Source: Dehalococcoidia bacterium
GTDB lineage: Bacteria > Chloroflexota > Dehalococcoidia > Dehalococcoidales > W693
Assembly (NCBI GenBank): GCA_030627335.1
Contig: DAOUSH010000039.1
Location: 1 to 5,427, forward strand
DNA: 5,427 nucleotides
Direction of reading: 5' to 3'
Below the pieces are notes generated by a model. That model was not told the DNA's origin. It saw only the letters and a program-made list of their open reading frames with translations, and ran no database searches. Shown here piece after piece: positions 1-5,409 of the stretch. Both the position numbers and the translations under genes were made by a program. Each line of letters opens with the position of its first letter. Within the stretch, counting starts at the first letter, position 1.

Positions 1-1571
1 TGAGGGATGAATCGGACAGAAATGGCATGCGCATAGTCATCGAGATGAAGAAAGGTATCATCGGGGATGTGATTCTAAATCAGCTGTACAAGCATACCCA
101 GATGCAGTCGGCTTTCTTCGTTAATATGCTGGCTCTGGTCTCCGGCCAGCCGAGGGTAATCAGCCTCAGGGAGGCGCTCCAGCACTTTATAGATTTCCGT
201 CATGTTGTGATTACCCGCCGCTCCCGCTTTGAGCTGAAGGTAGCCAGAAACAGGGCTCATATACTGGAGGGGATTAAAATCGCCCTGGATAACATAGATA
301 AAATAATAGCCACTATCCGCAAGTCGAAAACCGCTGAGACAGCCCGTGGCGCCCTGATGGCTGACTTCGGTCTGAGCAAAATTCAGGCGCAGGCGATACT
401 GGATTTGCAGTTACGTCGGCTGGCGAACCTGGAGAGGAAGAAGATACTCGACGAGTACCAGGAGGTGCTAAAGACCATCGCCTATCTTGAGGAGTTGCTG
501 GCTAACCCCAGGCGGATGATGATGCTGATAAAGGAAGAGGTGACGGAACTAAAAGCCAAGTTTGATGAGCCGCGGCGAACCGAGATAAGCCTGCAGGAAG
601 CGCTCGATTTTAACGAGGAAGACCTCATTCCCCATCAAAGGATGGTGGTTACTCTAAGCGAGCGGGGTTTCGTCAAGCGGGTGCCGTCCAAAGCCTATAC
701 CCTGCAGCACCGCGGTGGCAAGGGGATTATCGGTATGGTGACTCGGGAGCAGGACGCCGTCAGGTTCCTGGTGGTAGCCGATACCCACGATAACCTGTTC
801 TTCTTTACCAACCGGGGCAAGGTTTTTAGCCTTAAGTGTCACGAACTACCGGCTGATATCTCCCGGACTGCCAAGGGTATGGCGGTGATTAATCTATTCC
901 CCATTGCTGAAAGGGAGAAGGTTACGGCTGTGGTAGGCGTTAGTGAATTTAAGACGGGCAGTTACATGCTGATGGCGACCAGTAATGGCGAGATAAAAAA
1001 GACATCGGTAGACAGCTTTAGCTCGGTGCGCAGTAGCGGGCTTATCGCTATGGATCTGCCTGAGAGGGATAGCCTGGTGGCGGCCTGTCTGGCTGGGGAT
1101 GGGGATGACGTCCTGCTGGTGACACAGAAAGGGCAGTCGGTCAGGTTCCCGGTGACCGAGCTGAGAACCAGCCTGAGAGCCAGCGGCGGCGTGCGTGCCG
1201 TTAAACTGGACAAGGATGACTTGTTGGTCAGTATGGATATTGCCCCTCCCGATGCCTTCGTGCTGGTGGTTACCGCCGGGGGGCATGGTAAGCTCACCAC
1301 GGTTGCCGACTACCCGCGCCAGCACCGTGCCGGCAGCGGTGTAAGGACCTTTAAGGTTACCGAAAAGACGGGTGATGTCGTCGCCGCAAGGGTGGTGACC
1401 AAGAACCAGCAGTTGATGATTATATCCGCAAAGGGCATTATCACCTGCACCCCGGTGACGGAGGAAGACCCCAGAAAGGGCATCACTATCCAGGGGCGGA
1501 GCACCCAGGGGGTGCGGTTGATGAGGCTGGAAGAAGGCGATAGCGTGGTTGCCATCGCCGCCTTTGAGTAA
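1..1571 (+). CDS. gyrA: DNA gyrase subunit A, C-terminal part (5' end outside the window)
   Basis: The open frame enters from the left edge (first full codon at position 3) and reads RDESDRNGMRIVIE, the conserved GyrA/ParC segment that lies about 300 residues into the protein. The visible part is 522 residues, ending in TAA. The catalytic tyrosine is upstream and not visible. Residues about 1-200 form the end of the breakage-reunion domain, with the coiled-coil arms and the 'ILDLQLRRLANLE' helix. From about residue 207 a six-bladed beta-pinwheel follows, each blade opening with a strand such as MVVTLSERG, LVVADTHDN, YMLMATSNG, VLLVTQKGQ, FVLVVTAGG or LMIISAKG. A GyrA-box, QHRGGKG, sits at 705-725 in blade 1. 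This element lets gyrase wrap DNA and introduce negative supercoils in an ATP-dependent A2B2 complex with GyrB, so it favours GyrA over ParC. The protein ends in VAIAAFE, with no acidic tail like that of E. coli GyrA. It converges on the radical SAM gene with an 11-bp gap. Confidence 0.97.
   Translation, partial: RDESDRNGMRIVIEMKKGIIGDVILNQLYKHTQMQSAFFVNMLALVSGQPRVISLREALQHFIDFRHVVITRRSRFELKVARNRAHILEGIKIALDNIDKIIATIRKSKTAETARGALMADFGLSKIQAQAILDLQLRRLANLERKKILDEYQEVLKTIAYLEELLANPRRMMMLIKEEVTELKAKFDEPRRTEISLQEALDFNEEDLIPHQRMVVTLSERGFVKRVPSKAYTLQHRGGKGIIGMVTREQDAVRFLVVADTHDNLFFFTNRGKVFSLKCHELPADISRTAKGMAVINLFPIAEREKVTAVVGVSEFKTGSYMLMATSNGEIKKTSVDSFSSVRSSGLIAMDLPERDSLVAACLAGDGDDVLLVTQKGQSVRFPVTELRTSLRASGGVRAVKLDKDDLLVSMDIAPPDAFVLVVTAGGHGKLTTVADYPRQHRAGSGVRTFKVTEKTGDVVAARVVTKNQQLMIISAKGIITCTPVTEEDPRKGITIQGRSTQGVRLMRLEEGDSVVAIAAFE
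705..725 (+). other. GyrA-box motif (QHRGGKG) in blade 1 of the GyrA C-terminal domain
   Basis: These seven codons encode Q-H-R-G-G-K-G. The family consensus is Q(R/K)RGG(R/K)G, so only the second position departs from it (His in place of Arg/Lys). In known gyrases this loop joins the first and last blades of the pinwheel and is needed for DNA wrapping and negative supercoiling. Topoisomerase IV subunits lack it or carry a degraded version. Its near-intact form is the main reason for naming the gene gyrA. Confidence 0.85.
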
Positions 1572-1582
1572 GAGCCGGCGGT

Positions 1583-3415
1583 TTAGCTTTCAGCCAGTTT
1601 TTGTTGGCAGTCCGGCTGCCATCTCTCCAGCCCGCAGGTATTGCAGGTGTGGTAGTGGCAATCCGGCGTCTCTTTACCTTCCACGGCACGCTTATATTCT
1701 CTCTTGAGAAAGTCTGCAGATACGCCGATATCGATATGCCCCCAGGGCAATGGCTCGTCTAAAGAACGCTCTCGCTGAGCATAAAAGGCAGGGTCGATGC
1801 CGGTTTCCTCAAAGGCACGCAGCCAGGTTTCGTGGTTAAAGTGCTCGCCCCAGCTGTCGAAGACAGCCCCCATCTGCCAGGCGCGGTAGATAACACGCCC
1901 CACCCGGCGGTCTCCCCGTGAAAGCACTGCCTCCAGCAGGCTGAACTTGGGATCCTGCCAGGACAGCCTGATTCCCTTGTGGCGCAATCCAGATTTAAGA
2001 ATCTCGTGCTTGACGCTTAGCTGTTGCTCGCTTTCCTGGGCTGCCCACTGGAAGGGTGTGTGCGGCTTGGGAATAAAGGTGGACAGGCTTACCCTTACCT
2101 GGGGTCTTTTACCCGGAATGGTTTTGCCCAGCGTGTAGACCTTGTTGACCATCTGCACGATGCCCTCGATGTCCTCCTCTGTTTCCGTGGGCAAGCCGAG
2201 CATAAAGTATAGCTTGAGGGTTTTCCAGCCCCTTTCAAAGGCGGTGGTTGCCGTTTTGAGGAGCTCGTCCTCCGGGATGCACTTGTTGATTACCTGCTGT
2301 AACCGCTGACTGCCGGCCTCGGGGGCGAAGGTAAGCCCTGTCTTCCGGTGGGAGGGCAGGGAGTCTATCAGCCTTACCAGCTCGCTGTCGATGCGCAGGC
2401 TGGGCAGTGATATCGTTATGTTCCGCTTGTTGTAGCATTGGGTGATGTCGCTTATCAGTTCGTTGATACCGTGGTAGTCACCGGTGCTGAGGGATATCAG
2501 CGATACCTCGTCGTAGCCGCAGTTGGCGATAAGCTCGTCTACTGATTTAAGCACCTCTTCCCGGGGTCGCTGGCGCACCGGGCGGTAGACGATGCCGGCG
2601 TTGCAGAAGCGGCAGCCCCGGCTGCAACCGCGGCTGATTTCTATCGCCCCTCGGTCGTGGACGACCTCTATATAGGGAACCACCGGGCTGGTTACCGGTG
2701 GTGGCAGCTTGGCTACTATTTGCCGTTTTATTGTCGGGCTGGCCTGGGCGACGGCAGGGGTGATGCTTTTAAACAAGCCGTCGCTCTGGTATTCCACGTC
2801 ATACAGGCTGGGGGCGTAGATGCCGGGGATGGTAGCCGCCTGCAGCAGCAGTTCTTTCCTGGTGATTTTCTTACCCTTCCAGTTGCGGAAGCAGGCAACA
2901 AGCTCCGGTAGAATCTCCTCGGCTTCACCGATAACGAACAGGTCGATAAAGTCAGCCATAGGCTCCGGGTTGAGGGTACAGCTACCGCCGGCGATTATCA
3001 CCGGGTGAGAGTCGTCCCTTTCACCGGCGAAGACCGGTATCCGGGAAAGGTGGAGCATATTCAATACATTGGTGAAGGTAAGCTCGTAGCCCAGCGAGAA
3101 ACCGATGATGTCGAAATCCTTCAGTGGGTGGCCACTCTCCAGGCTGAGCAGGGATATTCCGGCGTCCTCGATAGCCTTCGCCATATCCGGCCAGGGGGTG
3201 AAGACCCTCTCGGCAAGTACGCCCGGCTGGCTGTTCAATAGCCGGTAGAGTATGGGCAATGCCATATTGGACATGCCGATTTCATACAGGTCCGGGTAGC
3301 TGAGGGCTATCCTGATGTCCGCTTTATGCCAGTCCTTGACGATGCTGTTCCACTCACCGCCGGTATAGCGGGCTGGCTTGGCGACCCTGAACAATATGCT
3401 ATCGGGATAGGTCAA
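1583..3415 (-). CDS. TIGR03960-type radical SAM protein (B12-binding-like N-terminal domain), function unknown
   Basis: With the TTG start at 3415 the protein has 610 residues. The opening, ILFRVAKPARYTGGEWNSIVKDW, is typical of the TIGR03960 family. Residues about 30-200 form a Rossmann-like, cobalamin-binding-type domain (IALSYPDLYEIGMSN, IIGFSLGYELT, VIIAGGSCTLNPEP, FVIGEAEE), but I see no DxHxxG cobalamin ligand motif. The radical SAM core carries the 4Fe-4S motif CSRGCRFC, with Cys 264, 268 and 271, followed by SLSTGDY and LPSLRID segments and a GLPTETEEDIEG strand-helix. The C-terminus adds Cys 586, 591, 594 and 603 (CHYHTCNTCG). In many bacteria this protein is fused to, or next to, a DUF2344/TIGR03936 domain. 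Here the protein stops after the Cys-rich tail, and the downstream neighbour is convergent gyrA. The start was chosen because GGAGG lies 7 nt upstream and a TATAAT box lies just before that; a longer frame from TTG 3466 would begin inside the promoter. The substrate is unknown. Confidence 0.9.
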   Translation of the reverse strand: MTYPDSILFRVAKPARYTGGEWNSIVKDWHKADIRIALSYPDLYEIGMSNMALPILYRLLNSQPGVLAERVFTPWPDMAKAIEDAGISLLSLESGHPLKDFDIIGFSLGYELTFTNVLNMLHLSRIPVFAGERDDSHPVIIAGGSCTLNPEPMADFIDLFVIGEAEEILPELVACFRNWKGKKITRKELLLQAATIPGIYAPSLYDVEYQSDGLFKSITPAVAQASPTIKRQIVAKLPPPVTSPVVPYIEVVHDRGAIEISRGCSRGCRFCNAGIVYRPVRQRPREEVLKSVDELIANCGYDEVSLISLSTGDYHGINELISDITQCYNKRNITISLPSLRIDSELVRLIDSLPSHRKTGLTFAPEAGSQRLQQVINKCIPEDELLKTATTAFERGWKTLKLYFMLGLPTETEEDIEGIVQMVNKVYTLGKTIPGKRPQVRVSLSTFIPKPHTPFQWAAQESEQQLSVKHEILKSGLRHKGIRLSWQDPKFSLLEAVLSRGDRRVGRVIYRAWQMGAVFDSWGEHFNHETWLRAFEETGIDPAFYAQRERSLDEPLPWGHIDIGVSADFLKREYKRAVEGKETPDCHYHTCNTCGLERWQPDCQQKLAES

Positions 3416-3422
3416 ATCGCTG

Positions 3423-3427
3423 CCTCC
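3423..3427 (-). promoter_or_regulatory. Ribosome binding site that fixes the TTG start of the radical SAM gene
   Basis: On the minus strand this reads GGAGG, a perfect Shine-Dalgarno core, 7 nt before the TTG codon at 3415-3413. No comparable site precedes the upstream in-frame TTG at 3466. Family resemblance also begins just after the 3415 start. Confidence 0.75.
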
Positions 3428-3436
3428 AGACCTAAC

Positions 3437-3466
3437 ATTATAGTTGTTGTACCTCTGAAGGCGCAA
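3437..3466 (-). promoter_or_regulatory. Predicted sigma70/sigmaA-type promoter of the radical SAM gene
   Basis: On the minus strand the hexamer at 3442-3437 is TATAAT, a perfect -10 element. An 18-bp spacer separates it from TTGCGC at 3466-3461, a weak -35 with 3 of 6 consensus matches. The expected transcription start near 3430 gives a leader of about 15 nt, just long enough to hold the GGAGG site. Read from sequence only. Confidence 0.55.
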
Positions 3467-3476
3467 TAAACGGGCT

Positions 3477-3504
3477 TTGATGTTTGGGTTGGGGGTGGTA
3501 GAAT
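3477..3504 (+). promoter_or_regulatory. Predicted sigma70/sigmaA-type promoter of the HIT-PLDc_N-DUF5658 operon
   Basis: TTGATG at 3477-3482 (4 of 6 matches to the -35 consensus) is followed after 16 bp by TAGAAT at 3499-3504 (5 of 6 matches to the -10). Transcription would begin near 3511, leaving a leader of about 22 nt that contains GGGAG at 3521-3525. It lies back-to-back with the minus-strand promoter, the two -35 boxes being 10 bp apart. Confidence 0.5.
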
Positions 3505-3532
3505 AGTGCCGGAATCAGCAGGGAGAATGATA

Positions 3533-4006
3533 ATGGAGCACCTCTGGGCGCCGTGGCGTATTGAGTATATCAAGATAGCGAAGGAAGAAGGCTGTATTCT
3601 GTGCCAGAAACCGCAGGAAAACAGCGATATCGCCAATTACATACTGCACCGCGGGAAGAAGAACTTCATCATTATGAACAGATACCCCTACAACTCCGGC
3701 CACCTGATGGTAGCCCCCAACCGCCATACAGCCAACCTGGAGGAGCTTACCGATGAGGAGCTTGGCGAGCATTATAAGCTGGTGCAACGCAGCATTACAG
3801 TCTTGAAGCAGTTGTTTAAGCCCGAAGGTTTCAATATCGGCATGAACCTGGGCCGGATAGCCGGCGCCGGCGTGGATAAGCATATCCATACCCATATCGT
3901 GCCGCGCTGGGCCGGGGATACCAACTTTATGCCGGTAATAGCCGATACCAATGTGGTCAACGAGGCGCTTGAGGAAACCTACGAGAAGCTGGTTGCGGAG
4001 TTTTAG
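3533..4006 (+). CDS. HIT-family nucleotide hydrolase/transferase, Ap4A phosphorylase-like
   Basis: This 157-residue protein is full length for the bacterial HIT subgroup that opens with LWAPWR (here MEHLWAPWRIEYI). A CILC pair (Cys21, Cys24) together with later histidines probably binds zinc. The NIGMNLGRIAGAG loop (residues 101-113) binds the nucleotide. The histidine triad KHIHTHIVPRW places His117, 119 and 121; by family knowledge the middle His119 is the nucleophile that forms a nucleotidyl intermediate. The following GDTNFMPV segment resembles the mycobacterial Ap4A phosphorylase group, so diadenosine polyphosphates are plausible substrates, but hydrolase versus phosphorylase activity cannot be decided from sequence. 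The protein is probably cytoplasmic, with no signal peptide. The ATG at 3533 was chosen because GGGAG (3521-3525) lies 7 nt upstream and family homology begins immediately after it; GTG 3506 and ATG 3527 are in frame but less well placed. It is the first gene of a likely three-gene operon, 21 nt before the next. Confidence 0.93.
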   Translation: MEHLWAPWRIEYIKIAKEEGCILCQKPQENSDIANYILHRGKKNFIIMNRYPYNSGHLMVAPNRHTANLEELTDEELGEHYKLVQRSITVLKQLFKPEGFNIGMNLGRIAGAGVDKHIHTHIVPRWAGDTNFMPVIADTNVVNEALEETYEKLVAEF

Positions 4007-4014
4007 TTATAAAC

Positions 4015-4020
4015 AGGAGG
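4015..4020 (+). promoter_or_regulatory. Strong ribosome binding site of the PLDc_N-like gene
   Basis: AGGAGG, the full anti-Shine-Dalgarno complement, lies 7 nt before the ATG at 4028, in the 21-nt gap after the HIT stop codon. It supports this short frame as a real gene. Confidence 0.75.
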
Positions 4021-4027
4021 CTATCAA

Positions 4028-4252
4028 ATGGATGGTTTTGAGACCATCTCAGACATACTGCCTTACCTGATACCTTTGTTAATACTGGAGCTTGGGCTGC
4101 TAACAGTTGCTATTGTTGACCTGCTTAACAGGCAAAAGGTCAGAGGCGACAAGCTGCTATGGGTGTTGCTGATAGTGGTGATTGGTATCATAGGGCCTAT
4201 TATTTATTTTATCTTTGGCCGGCAGAAAGATACAGTTAAGGCAGAAGAATGA
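4028..4252 (+). CDS. Small two-helix membrane protein with a PLDc_N-like (phospholipase D nuclease N-terminal) domain
   Basis: The 74-residue protein has two hydrophobic helices, at about residues 10-32 (ILPYLIPLLILELGLLTVAI) and 43-65 (LLWVLLIVVIGIIGPIIYFI), with a charged loop NRQKVRGDK between them and a short charged tail. The pattern 'W…IGPIIYFIFGR' at the end of helix 2 is the hallmark of the PLDc_N family. That family also occurs alone as YxlE-like membrane peptides, often beside ABC transporters or sigma-factor regulators. No phospholipase domain follows, so no enzymatic activity is implied; a regulatory or accessory membrane role is an inference. It has a strong AGGAGG site, lies 21 nt behind the HIT gene, and its TGA overlaps the ATG of the next gene by 4 bp, so translation of the pair is probably coupled. 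Confidence 0.85.
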   Translation: MDGFETISDILPYLIPLLILELGLLTVAIVDLLNRQKVRGDKLLWVLLIVVIGIIGPIIYFIFGRQKDTVKAEE

Positions 4253-4572
4253 GCATTATAAGTAATATTACAGCTAGCCAGATGAGGTATATTCTTTATC
4301 TGCTGCTGGCGCTGGTAGTTGCCGATGGCATATTGAGCAACTTCCTCGTTCTACAGAATATGGGCGTTGAGTTGAACCCGTTTCTCAAAAATCTGGTAGG
4401 CGGCGGGTATCTGCTGCCATTAAAAACATGCGGGGCGCTACTGGCGATAGTTATGCTATACGGTATATATAAAAGGGCACCCAGGGCAGCCGCTATATGC
4501 AGCCTGAGCTTCGTCGTGTTTTACACGGCGATATTATACTGGAATACACTTGCCTTCCTGCTGGTAGTGTAG
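4249..4572 (+). CDS. DUF5658-like small integral membrane protein, function unknown
   Basis: The 107-residue protein has three or four hydrophobic segments (about residues 13-35, 52-73 and 81-105). The first loop has the arrangement D26…GVELNP (39-44), followed by a helix containing LLPLKTCGALLAIVML. The 'D…G.E.NP…K' pattern across the first two helices matches what I know of DUF5658 membrane proteins; this is a recognition by eye, not a search. There is no signal peptide or catalytic motif. It begins at ATG 4249 in an ATGA overlap with the upstream gene and has only a weak purine tract of its own, so expression probably depends on coupling to the PLDc_N-like gene. It is the last gene of the operon; 12 bp separate it from the convergent coiled-coil gene. 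Confidence 0.75.
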   Translation: MSIISNITASQMRYILYLLLALVVADGILSNFLVLQNMGVELNPFLKNLVGGGYLLPLKTCGALLAIVMLYGIYKRAPRAAAICSLSFVVFYTAILYWNTLAFLLVV

Positions 4573-4597
4573 TACAAATAAAGTCTACTTTTTTGTA
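4573..4597. terminator. AT-rich hairpin between convergent genes, possible bidirectional terminator
   Basis: The arms TACAAA-t-AAAG and CTTT-TTTGTA pair as a 10-bp stem with a single bulged T (4579) and a TCTA loop. The stem starts directly after the DUF5658-like stop and runs into the last codons of the 72-residue gene, whose stop codon falls in the loop. It lacks a GC-rich stem and a clear U-tract outside the hairpin, so it is not a classic intrinsic terminator. Position is the main argument for it. Confidence 0.3.
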
Positions 4598-4803
4598 TCC
4601 TCCAGCTCCTCGGTGATATCTTTAGCCATCTTCATAAATAGCTTTCTTAGCCTTTTCATAACATTTTCGGCAGCTTGCTCTCCAGCGAGCCTGGCTCCTT
4701 CGGCGGCTTTTCTGGCATCGGCTGCCGCTGTCTCAATCTCATCCAGGATGATAGGCAGGGGTGTGTCCATAATGCCGTGCTTCTTCTCGGATTCGTTTTC
4801 CAT
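4585..4803 (-). CDS. Small Ala/Glu-rich coiled-coil protein, soluble paralogue of the upstream gene
   Basis: This 72-residue charged protein is of unknown function. It opens with a polar segment, then PLPIILDEIE (residues 15-24), then an Ala/Glu/Arg-rich helix (TAAADARKAAEGARLAGEQAAE) and a basic stretch (MKRLRKLFMKMAK). It has no membrane helix, signal peptide or cysteine. A good AAGGAG site (minus strand 4814-4809) stands 5 nt before the ATG, which supports a real gene despite its size. It shares the PLPxIL(D/N)E(I/L)E head and the RLxGE…KRL tail pattern with the 128-residue protein 51 nt upstream on the same strand, so the two probably arose by duplication and form an operon. Low-complexity helical proteins resemble each other by composition, so the paralogy rests mostly on the PLP head. 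A structural or scaffolding role is possible but unproven. Confidence 0.75.
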   Translation of the reverse strand: MENESEKKHGIMDTPLPIILDEIETAAADARKAAEGARLAGEQAAENVMKRLRKLFMKMAKDITEELEDTKK

Positions 4804-4854
4804 ATTATCTCCTTATTCTCCAATATATTGTGCTGGCTGAAGTTCTATTAACTG

Positions 4855-5241
4855 TTATGAAGCTTTAGATAGGGCAAAGGCAATCAAAACGGCACAAAAG
4901 ATGATAGCCAGGTTGATTACTATCAGAGTAGCTATCCAGTCCCATCGGGACAGTCTTTTAATCACTGCTTTTACCAGTGCCTCTTCAGCCTTGGAAAGAG
5001 CCTCTTGAGCTTCCAGCCTGGCTTCTTCAGCGATTCTCTCCCCGACCAGGCGTGACTCTTCGGCAGCGGCTATGGCGCTTGCCGCTGCCTGCTCGGCTAA
5101 TCCAGCGGATTCGTTAGCCCTCCTCACCGCGGCATCGGCAGCCTTGATTTGCTCTTCTAACTCGTTCAAGATTTGAGGTAGCGGCTTTACCAGTACTTTG
5201 GAGCCCGCTTCTCCTGTGTGGGCAGTATCTTCTTTTACCAT
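4855..5241 (-). CDS. Coiled-coil protein with a C-terminal membrane anchor, function unknown
   Basis: The 128-residue protein has a short polar head, a PLPQILNELEE segment (residues 20-30), a long continuous Ala/Glu-rich helix (about 30-95) with heptad-like spacing, a basic KRLSRWDW junction, and one hydrophobic helix at about 102-124 (IATLIVINLAIIFCAVLIAF) ending four residues before the terminus. By analogy with tail-anchored proteins the helix would be cytoplasmic and the C-terminus in the membrane; this is inference from the basic residues before the hydrophobic segment. AAAGGAG (minus strand 5255-5249) lies 7 nt before the ATG at 5241, a convincing start. It is the first gene of a two-gene minus-strand unit with the shorter paralogue. 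I do not recognise a named family. Phasin-like, apolipoprotein-like or chemoreceptor-fragment resemblances can be produced by composition alone. Confidence 0.78.
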   Translation of the reverse strand: MVKEDTAHTGEAGSKVLVKPLPQILNELEEQIKAADAAVRRANESAGLAEQAAASAIAAAEESRLVGERIAEEARLEAQEALSKAEEALVKAVIKRLSRWDWIATLIVINLAIIFCAVLIAFALSKAS

Positions 5242-5303
5242 TGTCGCTCTCCTTTAATATAGCTGTTATATGGAATTGGCGAAAATCATCTGCGCATAGT
5301 TTG

Positions 5304-5332
5304 AGTTTAATCCTGTCCTGCCCGGTAGTCAA
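5304..5332 (-). promoter_or_regulatory. Predicted promoter of the coiled-coil gene pair
   Basis: On the minus strand TTGACT at 5332-5327 (5 of 6 matches to the -35 consensus) is followed after 17 bp by TAAACT at 5309-5304 (4 of 6 matches to the -10). Transcription would start near 5297, giving a leader of about 55 nt before the ATG at 5241. No strong hairpin stands out in that leader. Confidence 0.4.
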
Positions 5333-5351
5333 TACCTTTTGGGGGGTATTG
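5330..5351. repeat. Inverted repeat CAATACC / GGTATTG beside the coiled-coil promoter
   Basis: Seven bases pair perfectly across the 8-nt loop TTTTGGGG. The repeat overlaps the predicted -35 box of the coiled-coil genes and abuts the presumed insertion-sequence end. A further direct copy of GGTATTG lies at 5417-5423. It could be an operator, a weak terminator, or part of the element boundary; the sequence alone does not decide. Confidence 0.4.
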
Positions 5352-5355
5352 TTGA

Positions 5356-5409
5356 TGTTCTACAATTTTGTCACCATCTAACTGTTCTGGGAAAATGTCA
5401 CCATGAAGG
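5356..5409. repeat. Two diverged tandem 27-bp repeats
   Basis: Unit 1 begins TGTTCT at 5356 and carries TGTCACCAT at 5369-5377. Unit 2 begins TGTTCT at 5383 and carries TGTCACCAT at 5396-5404. Both conserved blocks are offset by exactly 27 bp, while the bases between and after them differ. Conserved blocks separated by a variable spacer suggest paired protein-binding sites rather than slippage. Confidence 0.65.

Noticed and set aside
27..29. ATG 27 as the start of the gyrA frame
   Set aside because: The same frame is open back to the window edge and encodes conserved GyrA residues (RDESDRNG), so this is an internal methionine of a truncated gene, not a start.
894..1325. A 143-codon open frame on the minus strand inside gyrA
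   Set aside because: It lies wholly antisense to the conserved GyrA pinwheel, its translation is rich in His/Gln/Pro with no recognisable domain, and no good ribosome binding site fits.
3506..3532. N-terminal extension of the HIT protein from GTG 3506
   Set aside because: The GTG falls between the -10 box and the expected transcription start, and the family N-terminus begins at MEHLWAPWR (ATG 3533), which has its own ribosome binding site.
3412..3636. A 74-codon minus-strand frame spanning the divergent promoter region
   Set aside because: It overlaps the radical SAM promoter and the HIT gene in antisense and has no family resemblance.
3515..3895. A 126-codon minus-strand open frame inside the HIT gene
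   Set aside because: It is antisense to a clear HIT protein with an intact histidine triad, and its translation shows no family signature.
4613..4840. A 75-codon plus-strand hydrophobic/Ser-rich frame opposite the 72-residue coiled-coil gene
   Set aside because: Ala/Glu-rich genes commonly give Ala/Ser-rich antisense frames. The minus-strand gene has the better ribosome binding site and a paralogue next door.
4855..5241. A phasin, apolipoprotein or chemoreceptor-fragment identity for the coiled-coil protein
   Set aside because: Such resemblances can come from Ala/Glu-rich helical composition alone. No diagnostic motif supports any of these names.
5114..5332. A 72-codon minus-strand frame starting at TTG 5332
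   Set aside because: Its start codon is the predicted -35 box, and it overlaps the start of the 128-residue gene in another frame. Its translation is low-quality Arg/Gly-rich sequence.
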